NCBI GenBank assembly: GCA_026898455.1
Contig: JAPKLW010001726.1
Location: forward strand, 1 to 64,000
Source: Plectranthus barbatus
Taxonomy: Eukaryota; Streptophyta; Magnoliopsida; Lamiales; Lamiaceae
Length of the DNA stretch: 64,000 nt
Direction: 5' to 3'
Part shown: positions 34,492-47,222 of the stretch, piece by piece
Position numbering within the stretch: position 1 is the first letter of the stretch
Layout: each line of letters starts with the position of its first letter
The notes under the pieces: model-generated
Told to the model about the DNA's origin: nothing
The model's database searches: none
What the model saw: only the letters and a program-made list of their open reading frames with translations
Program-made: the position numbers and the translations under genes

Positions 34492-35858
34492 CAATTAAAA
34501 ATCAACTAATTCAATTTTACACATCGCTTTCTTTCTTTTAATTTGTTTGTTTGTTTGATTTTTTTCTTCTTCTTTTAATATCTCACTTATGAATATATAT
34601 TCCGAGTTGGTGAAATGAACATCTCTTTGATGGAATGCAAAAAAAAAAAAGTGATGAAAAAATGAAATATATGTGTAAATTGTCATCTGGGAAAGGAAAA
34701 TATCATAATTTGACTATAGAAATTGTAACTTAATGCTGCAATTAATAAAGTCAAATATTCTGCAGATAGCCTTTTGACAAATTTACAGAATTTTATCTCA
34801 GTAATTGTTCTACCAAATTCCCTACTTTTAGTCTTCTAGATTCTCTTCGTTTTTTTCCCCTTATTTTCTTTGTGATGAAAAGCAAGACTTGTATTTTTCG
34901 CATGGAAACGATATCACGATTTTTCGAATTTTTCCCCGAGGAATTAAAAAAAAATTAAATCAGATTATTTATAGAATTAAATTCAAGTAAACCTCAAGTT
35001 TATTTTTGAGAATGTCGCACACTCACAAATCACAATAATGGTTGCAGAAATTGTTACACACCAATCTAGTGTTTTAGTAGAGGGTGCCTAGATGGTTTGG
35101 ATAATGTCAAAGCAATACTTAGTCAATCAACTTATTTTTTAAATAATTAGATGTATAAATATTATTAAATAAAATATACAAATTTGTAAATATTAAAAAA
35201 AAAAATCAGATGCCTAACCTACTAAAGCACTGAACAATTCCAAAATACCTTACAAATCTATTTAGAAGATAATGGAATGAGACTCAGAAAAGCACTAATA
35301 TTCACCGTAAATATGTCTTAATGTGCCAAAAAAATTTATGTGGTAATATAATATAAATTTTGAAGTCAATTTTAATTTTTTTTAATACTTCTATATATTT
35401 CATTACTACTTTAATCATAAATATATTATAAATATATTCATGATGGGTAATGTAGTATTTCTAAAATGGAACAGGACCACTAAAGCAAAATTTTACAACA
35501 TAGTAGTAGTCAATAGAGATGGTGGAAAATATTTAAGTATTGAAATACCAGACATATCGTATTAAAATTATTGAAATTTTGGTAAGGAATTATATCGTAG
35601 CAAAAAATTTGGGTACGGTAACTTATGACCATCATAATATTTATAGCATACCGACACATACTGTACCGAAAAAATAATAATATTTTTTCTTTTGCTATTT
35701 ATTTTGAAACATTAAATTTAAAATAAAATTTTTATCATCTCTTCACCTAACAATATTATTAATATAAACATACTTATTTTAATAAATATCAACAGAAAAA
35801 ATCGTAAAAATAAAAGTATATCGAAAATTTTCGGTATGCCAATGATATAACGAAAGGA
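34492..35858. other. AT-rich intergenic DNA
   Basis: No gene is recognised. The frame on the minus strand at 34495-34686 is low-complexity. Confidence 0.5.
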
Positions 35859-36110
35859 GTTGGTCTCTTGAGAGACGGTCTCAACATTTTTTTATTGTGA
35901 GACGGACCTTAATACATCATTTCATTTTTAAAAATTATATTATTTGTAACAAAGAAACACATCATTTGCAATAAAGAAACACATTATTTCATTAAATTCG
36001 TTTCACAATAAAAATGGTGATACATCATTTGCAATAAAGAAACATATTATTTCATTAAATTCGCCTCACAATAAAAATGATGAGACAGTCTCATATGAGA
36101 ATTTGTCTAC
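35859..36110. mobile_element. MITE with GAGACGGTCTCA ends, copy 1
   Basis: The left end is GGTCTCTTGAGAGACGGTCT and the right end is its approximate inverse (GAGACAGTCTCATATGAGA). The interior repeats phrases around TACATCATTT and CAATAAAGAAACA. A second copy is at 42809-43056. The TSD is not resolved. Confidence 0.65.
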
Positions 36111-36217
36111 CGAAAGAATAATAAGATAAATGGTATATATTATAAATTATATCATACCAAAATCATATTGAAATCCTTCCGAAATTTTAATTTATGAAAG
36201 TTATGGTATATAAATTA

Positions 36218-36308
36218 GAGTGAAAATTTTAAAATACCCATTTAGTCTAATACACATATAAAAATTACTCACTTCTTATAACACATATCAAAAATACCCA
36301 AAAGTACA
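36218..36308. repeat. Left TIR of MULE 1
   Basis: It pairs inversely with 42294-42347 joined to 43846-43881, with about three quarters of positions matching by eye. Confidence 0.8.
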
Positions 36309-37264
36309 CTTTTCAGTTAAAGTCACATGTAGTGTACTTTTTTTCAAACAGCAATGATTTTTGATTTAAATTTTATTAGCTTTATAATTTAAAATACTGG
36401 AAATATTCATGACTTTTTTTTAAAAATAGAATTATAAGTTATTTAAAAAATTAGATTTTCGTAAAAAAATAAAATAAAAAGTGGATCAGACCCGGATCAG
36501 ACCACGATTCGACCCGGATCAGACCGATGTCGGGTCGGGTCGGTTTCCTTCATAATAAAATCGACGCGAGTCAGATTAGACCCGAAACCGATTGGACCCG
36601 CGTGTAAACCCGAAACCTACCCTGGTCGGTATTGGTAATGCCGATACCAACTCGATACCGACCCGGTCAAAGTTTTAAAAAAAATATTTGAACACGAGAA
36701 AACCCTTTTTTCCCCATTCTTCGTCGGTTCCTCACGAAAGAAAAATTGGGTCTGGTCCCCTTCACAAAGTCGACTGCTCAATCCTTCCCAACCACCGATT
36801 CCAATTGTTAAATTGACATGTCCGACCAAGAAGAAAGTTTGTAAATCCCACTCCCCCAATTTTCTTTCGTTTTTTACGGTTTATATTCGAAAAAAAAAAC
36901 AAGATTTTTTATCTTGAATTTTGTAGATTTTAATGGTTGTATGCATAGATTGGAATGGGTATATGTTAAATTTGAATATTTACATGTTTGGAAAGAAGAA
37001 TGCCGAATTATTTGGTTGAATTTATTGAATTATTTACATGGATGTCGTGTGTAATTGGGTTGATTTTTTGGTAATTTGTTGAATTATTTTATTTTCAATT
37101 TAGTGAATTAATTCGAATGAAATTAGTGGAATTTGTTGAATAGTTTTTGTTGCAATTATTTTGAATTATGCATTTGGTTGAATTTGTTGAATTATGCATA
37201 TTGTTGAATTAAATTACATGTTAAATTGAAGAATCTTTCATAATTGTTGCATTTTGTCTTTGAT
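36309..37264. other. MULE 1 left subterminal region
   Basis: GC-rich words (36484-36660) are followed by an AT-rich leader or intron with repeated TTGAATT words (about 36960-37220). A TTTTTGCAG acceptor-like site precedes the Ulp1 exon at about 37271. Confidence 0.55.
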
Positions 37265-37270
37265 TTTTGC

Positions 37271-38808
37271 AGCCGTAGTGGATTAGGCCCTCTTTTCGTG
37301 GTCTAATTACTAAAGTGAACTTATACACTAAAGTGACCACTTTAGAGACTATTAATGATACATTATATTCGATAAGGGGTGATGGGTTGCTTAATCAATT
37401 TATTAATGGGTCGTTCGGTAACTTATTAATTTGGACGAGTGTACCTGGTGGTGAAACCAATAGGAGGCCGGAGGAGGCGGAGAGGAGGAGGATGAGTGTA
37501 TCTGGTAGTGAGACCAGACAGAAGCTGGAGGAGATGGAGGGGCAGAGGAGGGATACGAATATTGAGAGGGGTAAGAGACTTGTAATCCCTGACGATGACT
37601 GTCAGAGTGTTTCTGGTGAACGGGATCAGGTACCCCTAGTTTTCTCAGACAGTTCTGATACTGACGTTGCTACCTCGCACCCACGGGGTCCTGGAGAGAC
37701 CAGTAGCCAGCAGAGGAGGACGACCGATCATTTTGTATCCTTATTAGCATATGATATTGCAGATCTGGTAAGTATTATTATTTAATTTCATTTATGTATT
37801 TCTTTACTTATCTTATTTATGTTGTCATTTTTTCATATGTAGCCGAATGATGGACGACCATGGGGGATTGGGATAGATATGCAATTGAATTATAATGAGT
37901 GGAGAGATGGTGATTCTGAAGCAGTCAGAGCCCAAATAGGGGGACCGTGGCAATTCCCGCAGAGTTATTTTAGCTTTGTGGAGAATCTGACCAACGATTT
38001 GAGCCGAGATATTTTAGAAGCGGATATTCCAGTACTGCAGAGGAGGTTCTGTATGACTGCAGAGATGACTGTTCGGGTTATCCTACCAAAATTCTTTGTA
38101 AGTGAAGTATTCAACCATAAATTATTTTATATATTATTTAGTAATAAGTATTTAATACTGATGTTCTATATTGTTTAAGATGTTGATGAGGCATCATTAT
38201 CGTGGAGATAGAGCACCTCGCCTGGAGCCAGATGACCTCTTGGATTTCGGTAAAGGCAAAGACACTCCAGTGTCAAGAGATTGGAAAGGTGCAGATACGG
38301 TAAGTACTTTAATATATTACAATTTAATGCAAAAGAATATTATTTTCTATGAGTAGTTAACACTTGTTTATGAATTTTTTCTTTTGTAGATTGTGTTACC
38401 AGTATTCCTGCTTACTCACTGGGTTGCTGTCAAATTCAGTATTCGAAATCATACGGTGCACATATATGATGTCTATTTGGCGGATATAAGTCTTCAAGAG
38501 CATACCAGATTGGGCAAAGAACTGGCAAAGATGACAAATAAGATGAAGCATTATCTGAGAGCCATAAACTATTGGCAATAAAACACTCTCTGGCTTACTA
38601 TTCGCCCTGCCGCCCCGCCAGAGATGCAATGGACATCACTTTTCCACGGGACGATGCCAAAGCAAAGCGCAACTTATGCGCAAGCACATATTGAAATGCT
38701 CTTATTTCGACGTCCGACACGAGCGTGGATTGAGAGCGATGCGGGCACCTACCTTTATTGTACTTTTATAGCATTAGGGTTATTTGAGTGTAGTTCCGAT
38801 GTTCAGTA
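37271..38808 (+). pseudogene. Ulp1-like (C48) peptidase gene of MULE 1, broken
   Basis: The first clear exon (about 37310-37767) starts with INLYTKV-like sequence shared with MULE 2 (51140), then an acidic, low-complexity linker. Later exons, with GTAAGT-like donors, lie at about 37843-38099, 38180-38299 and 38390-38808. The last carries the peptidase fold: LTHWVAVKFS (catalytic His) and VHIYDVY (catalytic Asp), then MPKQSATYAQ, where the Gln is present but the expected Asp-Cys-Gly is not. A TAA follows YWQ near 38579. Compared with MULE 2 it lacks the DUF1985-like segment. Ulp1 proteases remove SUMO-type tags; the role in transposons is unknown. Confidence 0.7.
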
Positions 38809-38933
38809 GTTAACATTTTTATTTGTGTAAAATCTTTTAGTTTATGATTATTCGATCACACTTATTGGTCATGCAAACATACATTTATTGAAATGATGAA
38901 ATAAGCATACAACTGAGAACCAAACATTACAAT

Positions 38934-41505
38934 TTACAGATTGTCCGGGACCCTATCAGGACAACTTTGTTATGTATCACCATCTGATCTACAAATACTA
39001 CAACGTTTAGGGGCGTGATGTCTGCTGCTAGAAGATTGAGAATGCTCTGCACCTGAAGGACGTCGATTGTTCCTTGGCCGACCTGCTTGACGTGTTATTA
39101 TTGGCGGCAAAACAACTACTGATGCTACTTCAGATGAAACATCTCATTCATCTTGAGGGGGGAGACGATTAACAACCGCACCATATATCTCACACCAAGT
39201 CTCGGTCTTGTAGTAGGGATAAATGTAGTCATACAGATTAAATCCATGTGCTCTATAAAACAAAATTAGAAATTATTAGAGGTTATAATTGAAAACTAAA
39301 TAATGAGTATACTTCATACCGAATTGCAGCTGCTGCATGAACGCACGACATCAGATCGAGTTGAAACTCACAACAGTCACAAAAATTAGATTGTACATCC
39401 ACATTCCAAGACCGAGTGTCGTCATTGACCTTGAAGGCATGTTGCAATGTACGAACCACGTTATATGAGCGTGCTTTCTCCACCAAAGGTTCCATCTTCG
39501 CTACAGCCTCCTCTGTTAAGTCATCAGTCCAATTAGCAGCTTTGGCGCGTCGCTGGTCGAACCAAGTCTTGACAATACTTCTATATGCTTCTAACAGCGA
39601 GCAGATTGGCAATCGACCAGCATCCAGCAGTCTTGCATTGAAGACCTCGGCCGCATTTGAGGTCAGGAAACTATACCGGCGGATAGGACACTTCGATTTA
39701 GCCCACTTTTCAGGTTCGACATCCATTAACTTGTCGTATGCTGCTGGATTTGAAACTTTTATTTGATCCATAGCCTGCTTAAATATAGTCGACCGATACG
39801 CATACGCAGCATGATGGTACAACGGGACAATGTTCGGACGGAAGCTGGTTAATTTATTCTGTAAATGATAAAAACAAAGTCCGTGTGCGGTACCTGGATA
39901 CACTGCGCTCATAGCATTCGAAATGCTAATGTGTTGGTCGGATACGATCAATAATTGATCGTTGCAGCCAAAAGCCATCGAAAGTCGAGTCATAAACCAA
40001 ATCCAAGACTCGTCATTCTCTATTGGGCCAACATCGATGGCAAGTGGGAAGACCTGCTCATTACCATCTTTGGTAACAACAACAAATAAAACTCCTTTGT
40101 TTCTTCTCTTCAAATGAGTAGCATCGACAATAATAACCTGTCTCAGGGAAGACTCGAAAGCACTTCGACAAACACCCAGTGCCACAAACAAGTGGCGAAA
40201 ACGTCCATCCGGAGCAATATCAAGATCTGTCAGCGTCCCTACATTATACTGAACAAGTACCTCGAGGTACCTCGACAGCATCTTGAAAGAATCTTCGAAA
40301 CCACCATACAACATCGAGAGGGCTGCGTTCCGTGCTTTTAGCGCAGAACCATAAGTCGTACGGATGCCAAAACTTCTTTGCAGCTCGGCCATAATCTCAC
40401 GCGGTTTGATGAGTGACCCCTGCCGACTCATCTTCCTTGCAAAATAAGCAGCCACAGCTTTTAAACGAACATTACGTGCACCAACTCCAGCAAGATTCAT
40501 CCTACAACTATGAATAGGTTTGAACTTACGTACAATCCAACAGCGAGCTTTGCACGTAGCACGTATAAGAAACGAAAAACTCTCATCTCGTTTGCACTTG
40601 TACTCAACACGAGTACTATCAGACCGGGCAACTTTAAATTCTTATCTCTGCTGCCAGAGACCAACAGCAACTAGCAGATCATCCCTGCTCCAAAATATGG
40701 CACCCTCCGTCAACTCCTGGTCCAGTATGGCTGTGACGTCTTGCAGGACGGGTGAATCAGAAGTATCCAATGGAATGATTGGAAGTAACCAATTATTTAA
40801 TTGGACTTCCAGACATTCAGGTAGAGGATGAGCCGGCAAAAGATTTGAAACAAAAGCATTCATACCACCAACAGATTGCACCCAGGCAGAAAATTCAGCC
40901 ACCGTACAATGCATTAAAGATTGGTTGAAATCCTCATCCTCTAACTCAGACGAGTCTTCAGCCTCCTCCTCATTATCGTCATCATCAGACTCCACTAAAC
41001 CACCACCCTCATTTAAGTCGGGAATTTGTGAACTCCCGCTTGCACCACCTTCGTAAGGTTGATCAAAGAACATAGAAGAATCTAACCTTTGAAGGTCCTT
41101 CGAACATGGACTTAAAGTAGCATTCGGCGGTGGATTAAAGGATGATATGAACGGTCTGTACGGGGATGGCTCCCGCTGAAAACTCCCAACACCAATGTTG
41201 ATTACATTGTTGAAAACAACATAAACGTTGGGCTCTGAAAAAACAGAGCAAAGCCGCTGTAGATCAACATCCATCGCCAACAACGATCTTACATTTCTTC
41301 CACTACGACTCTGGGCTATATAATAGAGATTATACTGAAGTTGAATATTTTCGGAATCCAGAAGCGACTGGATGCTATTTCTTAGATATTGTATGAAAAG
41401 ATTGGTCATTGCGATGTAAACCAACATTTCCTCTCCACTCAAGTAGTTGAATGAATCATCAAATTGCCCAATGTAATGAACAAATATAGTACACCAATTA
41501 TCCAT
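38934..41505 (-). pseudogene. MULE 1 transposase, broken
   Basis: Read from 41505 leftwards: a ubiquitin-like/PB1-like N-terminus, acidic linker, MuDR N-terminal domain, then the MULE DDE domain with VDATHLKRRNKGVLF (Asp) and LIVSDQHISISNAM (Asp). A SWIM-type zinc finger follows (CDCCEF...CVHAAAAI). Exon 1 ends near 39320 with a GT donor, and exon 2 (about 39258-38934) ends in a zinc-knuckle-like tail. It is inactivated by an in-frame TAA at about 40638, a TGA at about 39148 and a TAA near 38965. In the tail CSICRSDGDT the zinc-binding His is also gone. It is the same gene as 53772-56463. Confidence 0.9.
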
Positions 41506-42339
41506 TTCAAAAAGAGGGAAATGAGAAAATTAATTAAATTTGTAGAGGATGGAGAGAATAAGGAAGGAAGATATAGTGAATGTGTATGCTTCGTCTTTTG
41601 CAACTTCGTCTTTTGCAAATGAATTGGATTTTATAGACAAACCAATCTGAATTATTTTCATGAATTGATTGGACTTGTCAAATACAGTGAATGACCATTT
41701 ACTCATCTGCATTGTAGTGTACGCAAAATTACCATCCACTCATGTAGTCAAAAAGAAAATTGATTGTCATGCATTATTCATGTCAATATACTTTATGAGC
41801 TCATTTGACCAATATTGTATGTAAAAAGTTGGAAAAATAATGCACATAGGACAATAATGCATGTAAATAATCGATGGTCATGTAACTTTCATGTCAGATT
41901 ATTTATGACTTTATTTGACCATAGTGCGTGAAAAAAGTAGGAAAATTAAGCATATGGAAAAAAAACCATGGAACTGACCAGAACTGACCCGGATCAGACC
42001 AGAAACCGACCGTTACCGAACCGGGTTGGTTTTTAGTCTAATCCGGGTTGGTTCCGGTCAGTTCCATGGTTTTTTGCCCCTATTATTAAGTCGGTTCCGG
42101 TATGTTTCACGAGTCTGACCCGAATCAGACCCGAAACAGACCCGGACTGAAATTACATAATATGAATTTTTAATTTTTTTTATATCTGAAACTAATATCT
42201 TAATTACAAAATCTATTTTAAGTAATCATATCCTTATCATGTAAACAATGATTAAATCAAATTTGGCAAATCCCACTTCCCCATGTAAAATTTTGTACTT
42301 TTGGATATTTTTTATATGTGTTCTAAGAAGTGGGTATTT
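41506..42339. other. MULE 1 right subterminal region
   Basis: This is the putative transposase promoter and leader side. GC-rich words (41977-42150) include the inverted pair CATGGAACTGACC and GGTCAGTTCCATG. No gene is seen. Confidence 0.6.
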
Positions 42340-42605
42340 CTGATATGCAGTGGCGGCCCTGAGGCCGTGCGAGAGGTGCACTGCACCGGGGCCTCCGAAT
42401 GAAAGGGCAACATTTAAAAAAAAATTATAATAATAGTAATATTATATTATTAATTTACCTTAGTAGGGGCACCATTCAAAAATATATATGATAATAAATT
42501 TAATATTTAACTAAACTAAAAATACTAAAAAAATTATTTAGCCTAATAAAGTAATTTAGCTAAAAATATATTAATAATAAGATTTATTCAAGATATCAAT
42601 TGAGA

Positions 42606-42790
42606 TACTCCCTCCGTCCCGGTGAAGTAGTCCCTTTTCTTTTCGGCACGGGAATTAAGGGTTGTGAGTGTAGTGGAATTAATATTTTATTGGTGAGTGT
42701 GAAAAAGGTTGCCATTTTAGGAAAATGGGACTATTCTATGGGACAAACAAAAAAGGAAAGTGGGACTACTTCAATGGGACGGAGGGAGTA
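42606..42790. mobile_element. MITE, CTCCCTCCGTCCC ends, inside the hAT element
   Basis: The body 42608-42788 (181 bp) has the ends CTCCCTCCGTCCC and GGGACGGAGGGAG and TA flanks. It is the least decayed member of the family in the window. Confidence 0.85.
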
Positions 42791-42808
42791 TTAAAATTTA
42801 TATTATGA

Positions 42809-43056
42809 GTTGGTCTCCTGAGAGACGGTCTCACTATTTTTTATTGTGTGACGGACTTTAATACATCATTTCAATAAGTTAAATACATCATTTTATTTTT
42901 TAATATAATATTTTTTTCTGTGTAAAAAATTAAATTATTTGCAATAAAGAAATACATCATTTGCAATAAATAAATACATCATTTCAATGAATTAAATTCA
43001 TCATTAAATTCGTCTCACAATAAAAATGATGAGACCGTCTCATCTGAGAGTTTGCC
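42809..43056. mobile_element. MITE with GAGACGGTCTCA ends, copy 2
   Basis: It has the same ends and internal phrases as 35859-36110. It lies 19 bases from the preceding MITE inside the hAT element. Confidence 0.65.
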
Positions 43057-43890
43057 TTATATTATTCCTAACATAACACGGCTACCAAAACGTTGGCCTC
43101 TCTTCTAGAATTCAAAGCGACTACTGTCTCTTCACTTTTCCATTGCTTTTCTATTTCTCTTATGTCTTTTTATTTTTCAATATCATACAAATTACAAACG
43201 AGTTTTAGTAAAGAAGAACTAACAACAAGTTGAGGTTTTTTTGTTAAACAAATATTGTCTATGATGTAAATTATTTTTTATCATAATATTGTGCAATTCC
43301 TTTTAAATCATATCAGATTTTTCTTGCTGCATTTACGTGATTTTCTAGGTCTTTTCTTTGATTTATTTAAAAAAAAATTAAAAATTTCCATAGTAATTTT
43401 AGATTTTAATTTGTTTGATTTTATTTATTTTGTTAATATGTTCATCGTTATTTTTTAGTTAGTAAAAAAATTTATCTTATTCTTGGAAAAAATAAAGAAA
43501 AGAGATGATGAAAAAAATCTCAAAAAGTTTGCTAAAAAATGCTAGGAGAGTTATTTTTAAATACTAATTGTGCATTTAATTTATATGATATTATTTAATT
43601 TTTTATATTTTTTTCAAGTTTATTTAAAAATTAAGTAAAATCAATAAGATGATTGTAAATTCGTGAATGACTCAAGTTTTTTTTTTTTGAATAAATTTTG
43701 AAGTTTTAAATAAGATAGATAATTTTAAAATGTATTTTATATTATATTTTTTAATAATATTTATAATTATTTAATTTAAATAAGGGGCACTAAAATTTTC
43801 TTCGCACCAGGCCCCAAAATTTACAGGGCCGGCCCTGCTGATATGTGTTTTATGAAAATGAGTATTTAAAAATATTTTCACTATAAACTA

Positions 43891-46123
43891 CTACATACTT
43901 AAACCATATAAAAATCATAACGAAAATTCAGTAAACTAAATTGAGATATATCAAAAAATTGGGTACAGTAATAGTATAACTTTTGTAGTGCCATAAATTT
44001 TCAATAAAATATAAAGTTAGAAGGAAAAAATCCAATATACCATACCAAATCAGTAACCAATTACCGACACAGCTCTTACCTAAAAAAAAATTACAACATA
44101 AACTCCAACTAAACAATACTGATAAAACACGAAAAGTAAAATAAATAAAAGGGACCCACCTCGCCAATTCCAATTGGTTACAGGATTTAGCAGTAGGACC
44201 CACAAAGATCTCAACGAATTTGCATTCCATTAATTGATGTCTTTTTTATAGGAAAAAAACCAAAACATCACTGTCACAGTGGTTAAACTTGGATGTAAAA
44301 TGCGTCTAATTCAATTTTCAAATTTTATTTTTATATTTGATTAATCTCTCTCTTCACACACACACACACAATGCAATAATTCATCTATGCAAGTTTGGGT
44401 AAAGAAACAATAATAATTAAGAAAAATAGCAAATTTTGGAAGGGTTAAAGTGGAAGAATGAGATTAAAGAAATAGGGCCGACAATAAGGATCCCTAAAAG
44501 CTTACATTTTATTTTCAGACTGCTTTTCTTTGGAATCCAGGTGTTTTCCCTTTTCATTTCAAACAAATTGTAAAACACATCTAACTCATGGATTCCTCAC
44601 TCTTGTCCTCCTCCTCGCTCTATTTATATCGATAATATATTTATTCAATATTGTCTTTTATTCGGGATGTAATAATAAAAGTACATTATCTATCACCAAA
44701 AAATCATAAATATGAATTTTTTCAATAACACTTGTGTGTGTAAATTTTAAATTAATGAATTTATTCTTAAAAAAACCAATCTAGCAATATTTGAAAATAA
44801 TAAAATAAAACAAATTCAATTATTTTCTTTAAAATCCAAAGTACCACGACTAAGCAAAAATATTAGTAGTCAGGGGCGTAGAGTTTGACGGGTCGACCAC
44901 TCCACGGCGTTTTGATATTTGTTTTTATATATATATGTATTTTAAAAAAAAATTATAAAATATTAAAAATATAAAATTAAAGTCGAGCTCTCACAATACT
45001 CAAACTTTATATTTTTGACCCAATCAGTCACTAGTCACCAAAGGAATTAAATATGAAACAAATCGACCTAAATAGAAAGTTGTCATCCACTGTAACGGTG
45101 AGATTTTGGAAGAAGTGAAGTACGTAGATGAAGAGAAGAAAAATTAATGAAATTGATGACACATATAATGTATGAGTGTGGGTGGGCTGAAAAAGAAGCA
45201 TTTGTAAGATGGGAGGAATTGAATAGTAGATGAATATTGTGTGTAGTTGTATTAATGGATGGACCCAACTTTGATAAATCTAGCTCCAGTTTAGATCCCC
45301 TCTGATTCTTGATTGATCATCTTTTTGCTAATTCTCTCAGCCTTTCTCTTGAATCTGATTCATATATATATTTCACATAAATATACCCGCCAGGTAAATT
45401 AAGACAAGACATGTGTATGCAATTACATACTCCCTCCCTCTGTCCCGGGTCTCTCGAGACGTTTGACCATGCGCGGAGATTAAGAAAAAATGATTAGGAG
45501 AAATAGTGGAGTAGGATTAGTAGGTTAATGGAAGGGAAGGCTGGGGGTTTTGGATATTTTTTTATAAATGCCTAAAAACAAAACTGTAAAATCTTGATAA
45601 ACTCAAAGCGAACCGTGAGACGGTTCCAACAAAATGAATCTAAACCCTTTATCCACCTTTAATCGATGATCCTAATCATAATTTATTTATAATCTTTACA
45701 TTACACTGCTCCAACATTGGATTGTGACATGACCTCCAACTTTCATTAGTTTGTCCTCGAATCACAATATACTGCGAGAGGTTTGGTTATGTGAAACTAA
45801 TAGTTACCCACCTAAAATAATCAACCTATTATTAATTTTATGCCTTAGATAACAATATTGAACGTCATATATTTCTCTATAGATTGCAGATACCATAAAA
45901 CTTTTCTACATTTTAATTAATTCCAAAAAAATCCCATTTATTTTATTGAAGAAAGATTTATAATTACTTCCACGAATGACAAATTACTATTAACGAAAAA
46001 TCCCACGGCCTCTCGATGTTATTTATGATTTGGTGCAACTTTAAAAATAAGAGATTTTAGTGCTTTTTTCCCCTCTTCTAAATTCACACAATTTCAAAGG
46101 TTAGAGAACTAAAATATGATACA
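43891..46123. other. AT-rich intergenic DNA with element fragments
   Basis: No gene is recognised. CAGGGGCGTAGAG at about 44872 looks like a single hAT-type end, and CTCCCTCCCTCTGTCCC at 45431 like a single MITE end; neither has a matched partner that I can fix. A CA run lies at about 44355-44370. Confidence 0.5.
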
Positions 46124-47222
46124 ACATTTTGTGGATGCGCAATAGACTAGTCTGGGTCTCATTAGTCTGTTATTGATCAGTATGGGACAAATAAGTTTAG
46201 AATATCATTAATGGAATTCATCAGTGTGGGACTGATCAGTCTGGAAATCGTCATTCTCATAATATCAAACTTGCCAGTCTGGGGATCATTGTTTAGACTT
46301 ATGACGTCAGCCAACATGGACTTGTCAGCCTGACGATATCAGCATAGAATCTTAGTTCCAATCCCCGTGCATAGAGACAAGAAGAATTGCAGATGAATGG
46401 TACTGACAAGTACACACTTTAAGGATTGGAGATTCCTTAAAGTCTGCAAGTCCAAGACTTCAGTCTAGATTCTTCGGACTAATCAGTCTGGATTCCTCGG
46501 ACTAATCATACTACCTTTCTGACGAAAAGGTAAACAGTCACTATCGAAGTCAGAAAAAGTGGAAGCAGGTCCTAATTTCATGCAAAAAACAAACCTGCAG
46601 CGCAGAGTAAAGAAACATTGGATTGGACAAACATCCGATGTGTCTAACGGTTCCAAGATTTAAATCTCACTCATTCGCCTATAAATAGTCGAGGACCTCC
46701 AGAGATTCTATGACCTAACACCGAACTCTCGAGCTTGCCGAAACTCTACTGATTTAGCTACTCAAAAGTTAGAAGGTTTTCTAAAAGCTTTCCGTGTGTC
46801 ACCTTCGTGCACACGAGACTCAGAGCGTCTAGTCCTTTTGTCGTTTATTGCTTTCTGCATTTGAGTTTACGTAATTTAAAACTCAAGTGTTGAAGTATAA
46901 ACTGAAAATAACTTAATAATTATATGAACTTAAGACCCAAATTGAACTTTAGATAAATCAAACTGAGACTGACATTTAATATAAATAAATGCAAGTTTAT
47001 CTATAAATCATTTCCGTTGTGCAACATATTACTTATACTCTGATTTTTGGGATCTTGAAACTGTCTATACCTAATTAATTAAGTTTGAGTTAATGAGAAC
47101 ACGTCAATTAATATCATTACACGATTTAATTAGAAAAATAAAAAAATCACCGTGTCAAAATAACTGAGCAAATAGTTAATATAATTGATAAGAAAATGTA
47201 CATGTCGTGCACCGCCAACATT
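46124..47222 (+). repeat. Solo LTR candidate (46129-47217) with TSD ACATT
   Basis: ACATT occurs at 46124-46128 and 47218-47222. The body starts TTGTGGATGCGC and ends CACCGCCA, so the usual TG start looks altered. It contains many AGTCTG-type words and a TATA box (CCTATAAATAG, about 46679), and resembles copia SIRE/Maximus LTRs in style. No coding domain or PBS is present. The altered TG and the short TSD leave some doubt. Confidence 0.65.

Larger units (their letters stand above)
42340..43845. mobile_element. hAT-type element (42348-43837) with perfect 8-bp TSD CTGATATG
   Basis: The ends are CAGTGGCGGCCCTG and CAGGGCCGGCCCTG. CTGATATG precedes it (42340-42347) and follows it (43838-43845). 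Removing the element and one TSD copy restores the MULE 1 right TIR. At 1490 bp it has no transposase. It holds two smaller MITEs (42608-42788 and 42809-43056). Strand cannot be assigned. Confidence 0.9.
36209..43890. mobile_element. MULE 1, Ulp1-carrying Mutator-like element (36218-43881)
   Basis: The left end is GAGTGAAAATTTTAAAATAC at 36218. The right end, read in reverse, starts GTGAAAATATTTTTAAATAC at 43881. About 90 bp of inverted repeat can be followed on each side. Flanks TATAAATTA (36209-36217) and TATAAACTA (43882-43890) match 8 of 9, fitting the 9-bp Mutator TSD. Inside are a minus-strand transposase pseudogene and a plus-strand Ulp1-like pseudogene that converge. GC-rich blocks of GACCCGGATCAGACC-type words lie inside both ends (36484-36660, 41977-42150). 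Elements of this kind are known as KI or Kaonashi MULEs. A hAT element splits the right TIR. Confidence 0.88.

Noticed and set aside
39416..40341. Plus-strand open frames opposite the MULE 1 transposase
   Set aside because: They are shadows of the transposase reading, whose motifs are unmistakable on the minus strand.
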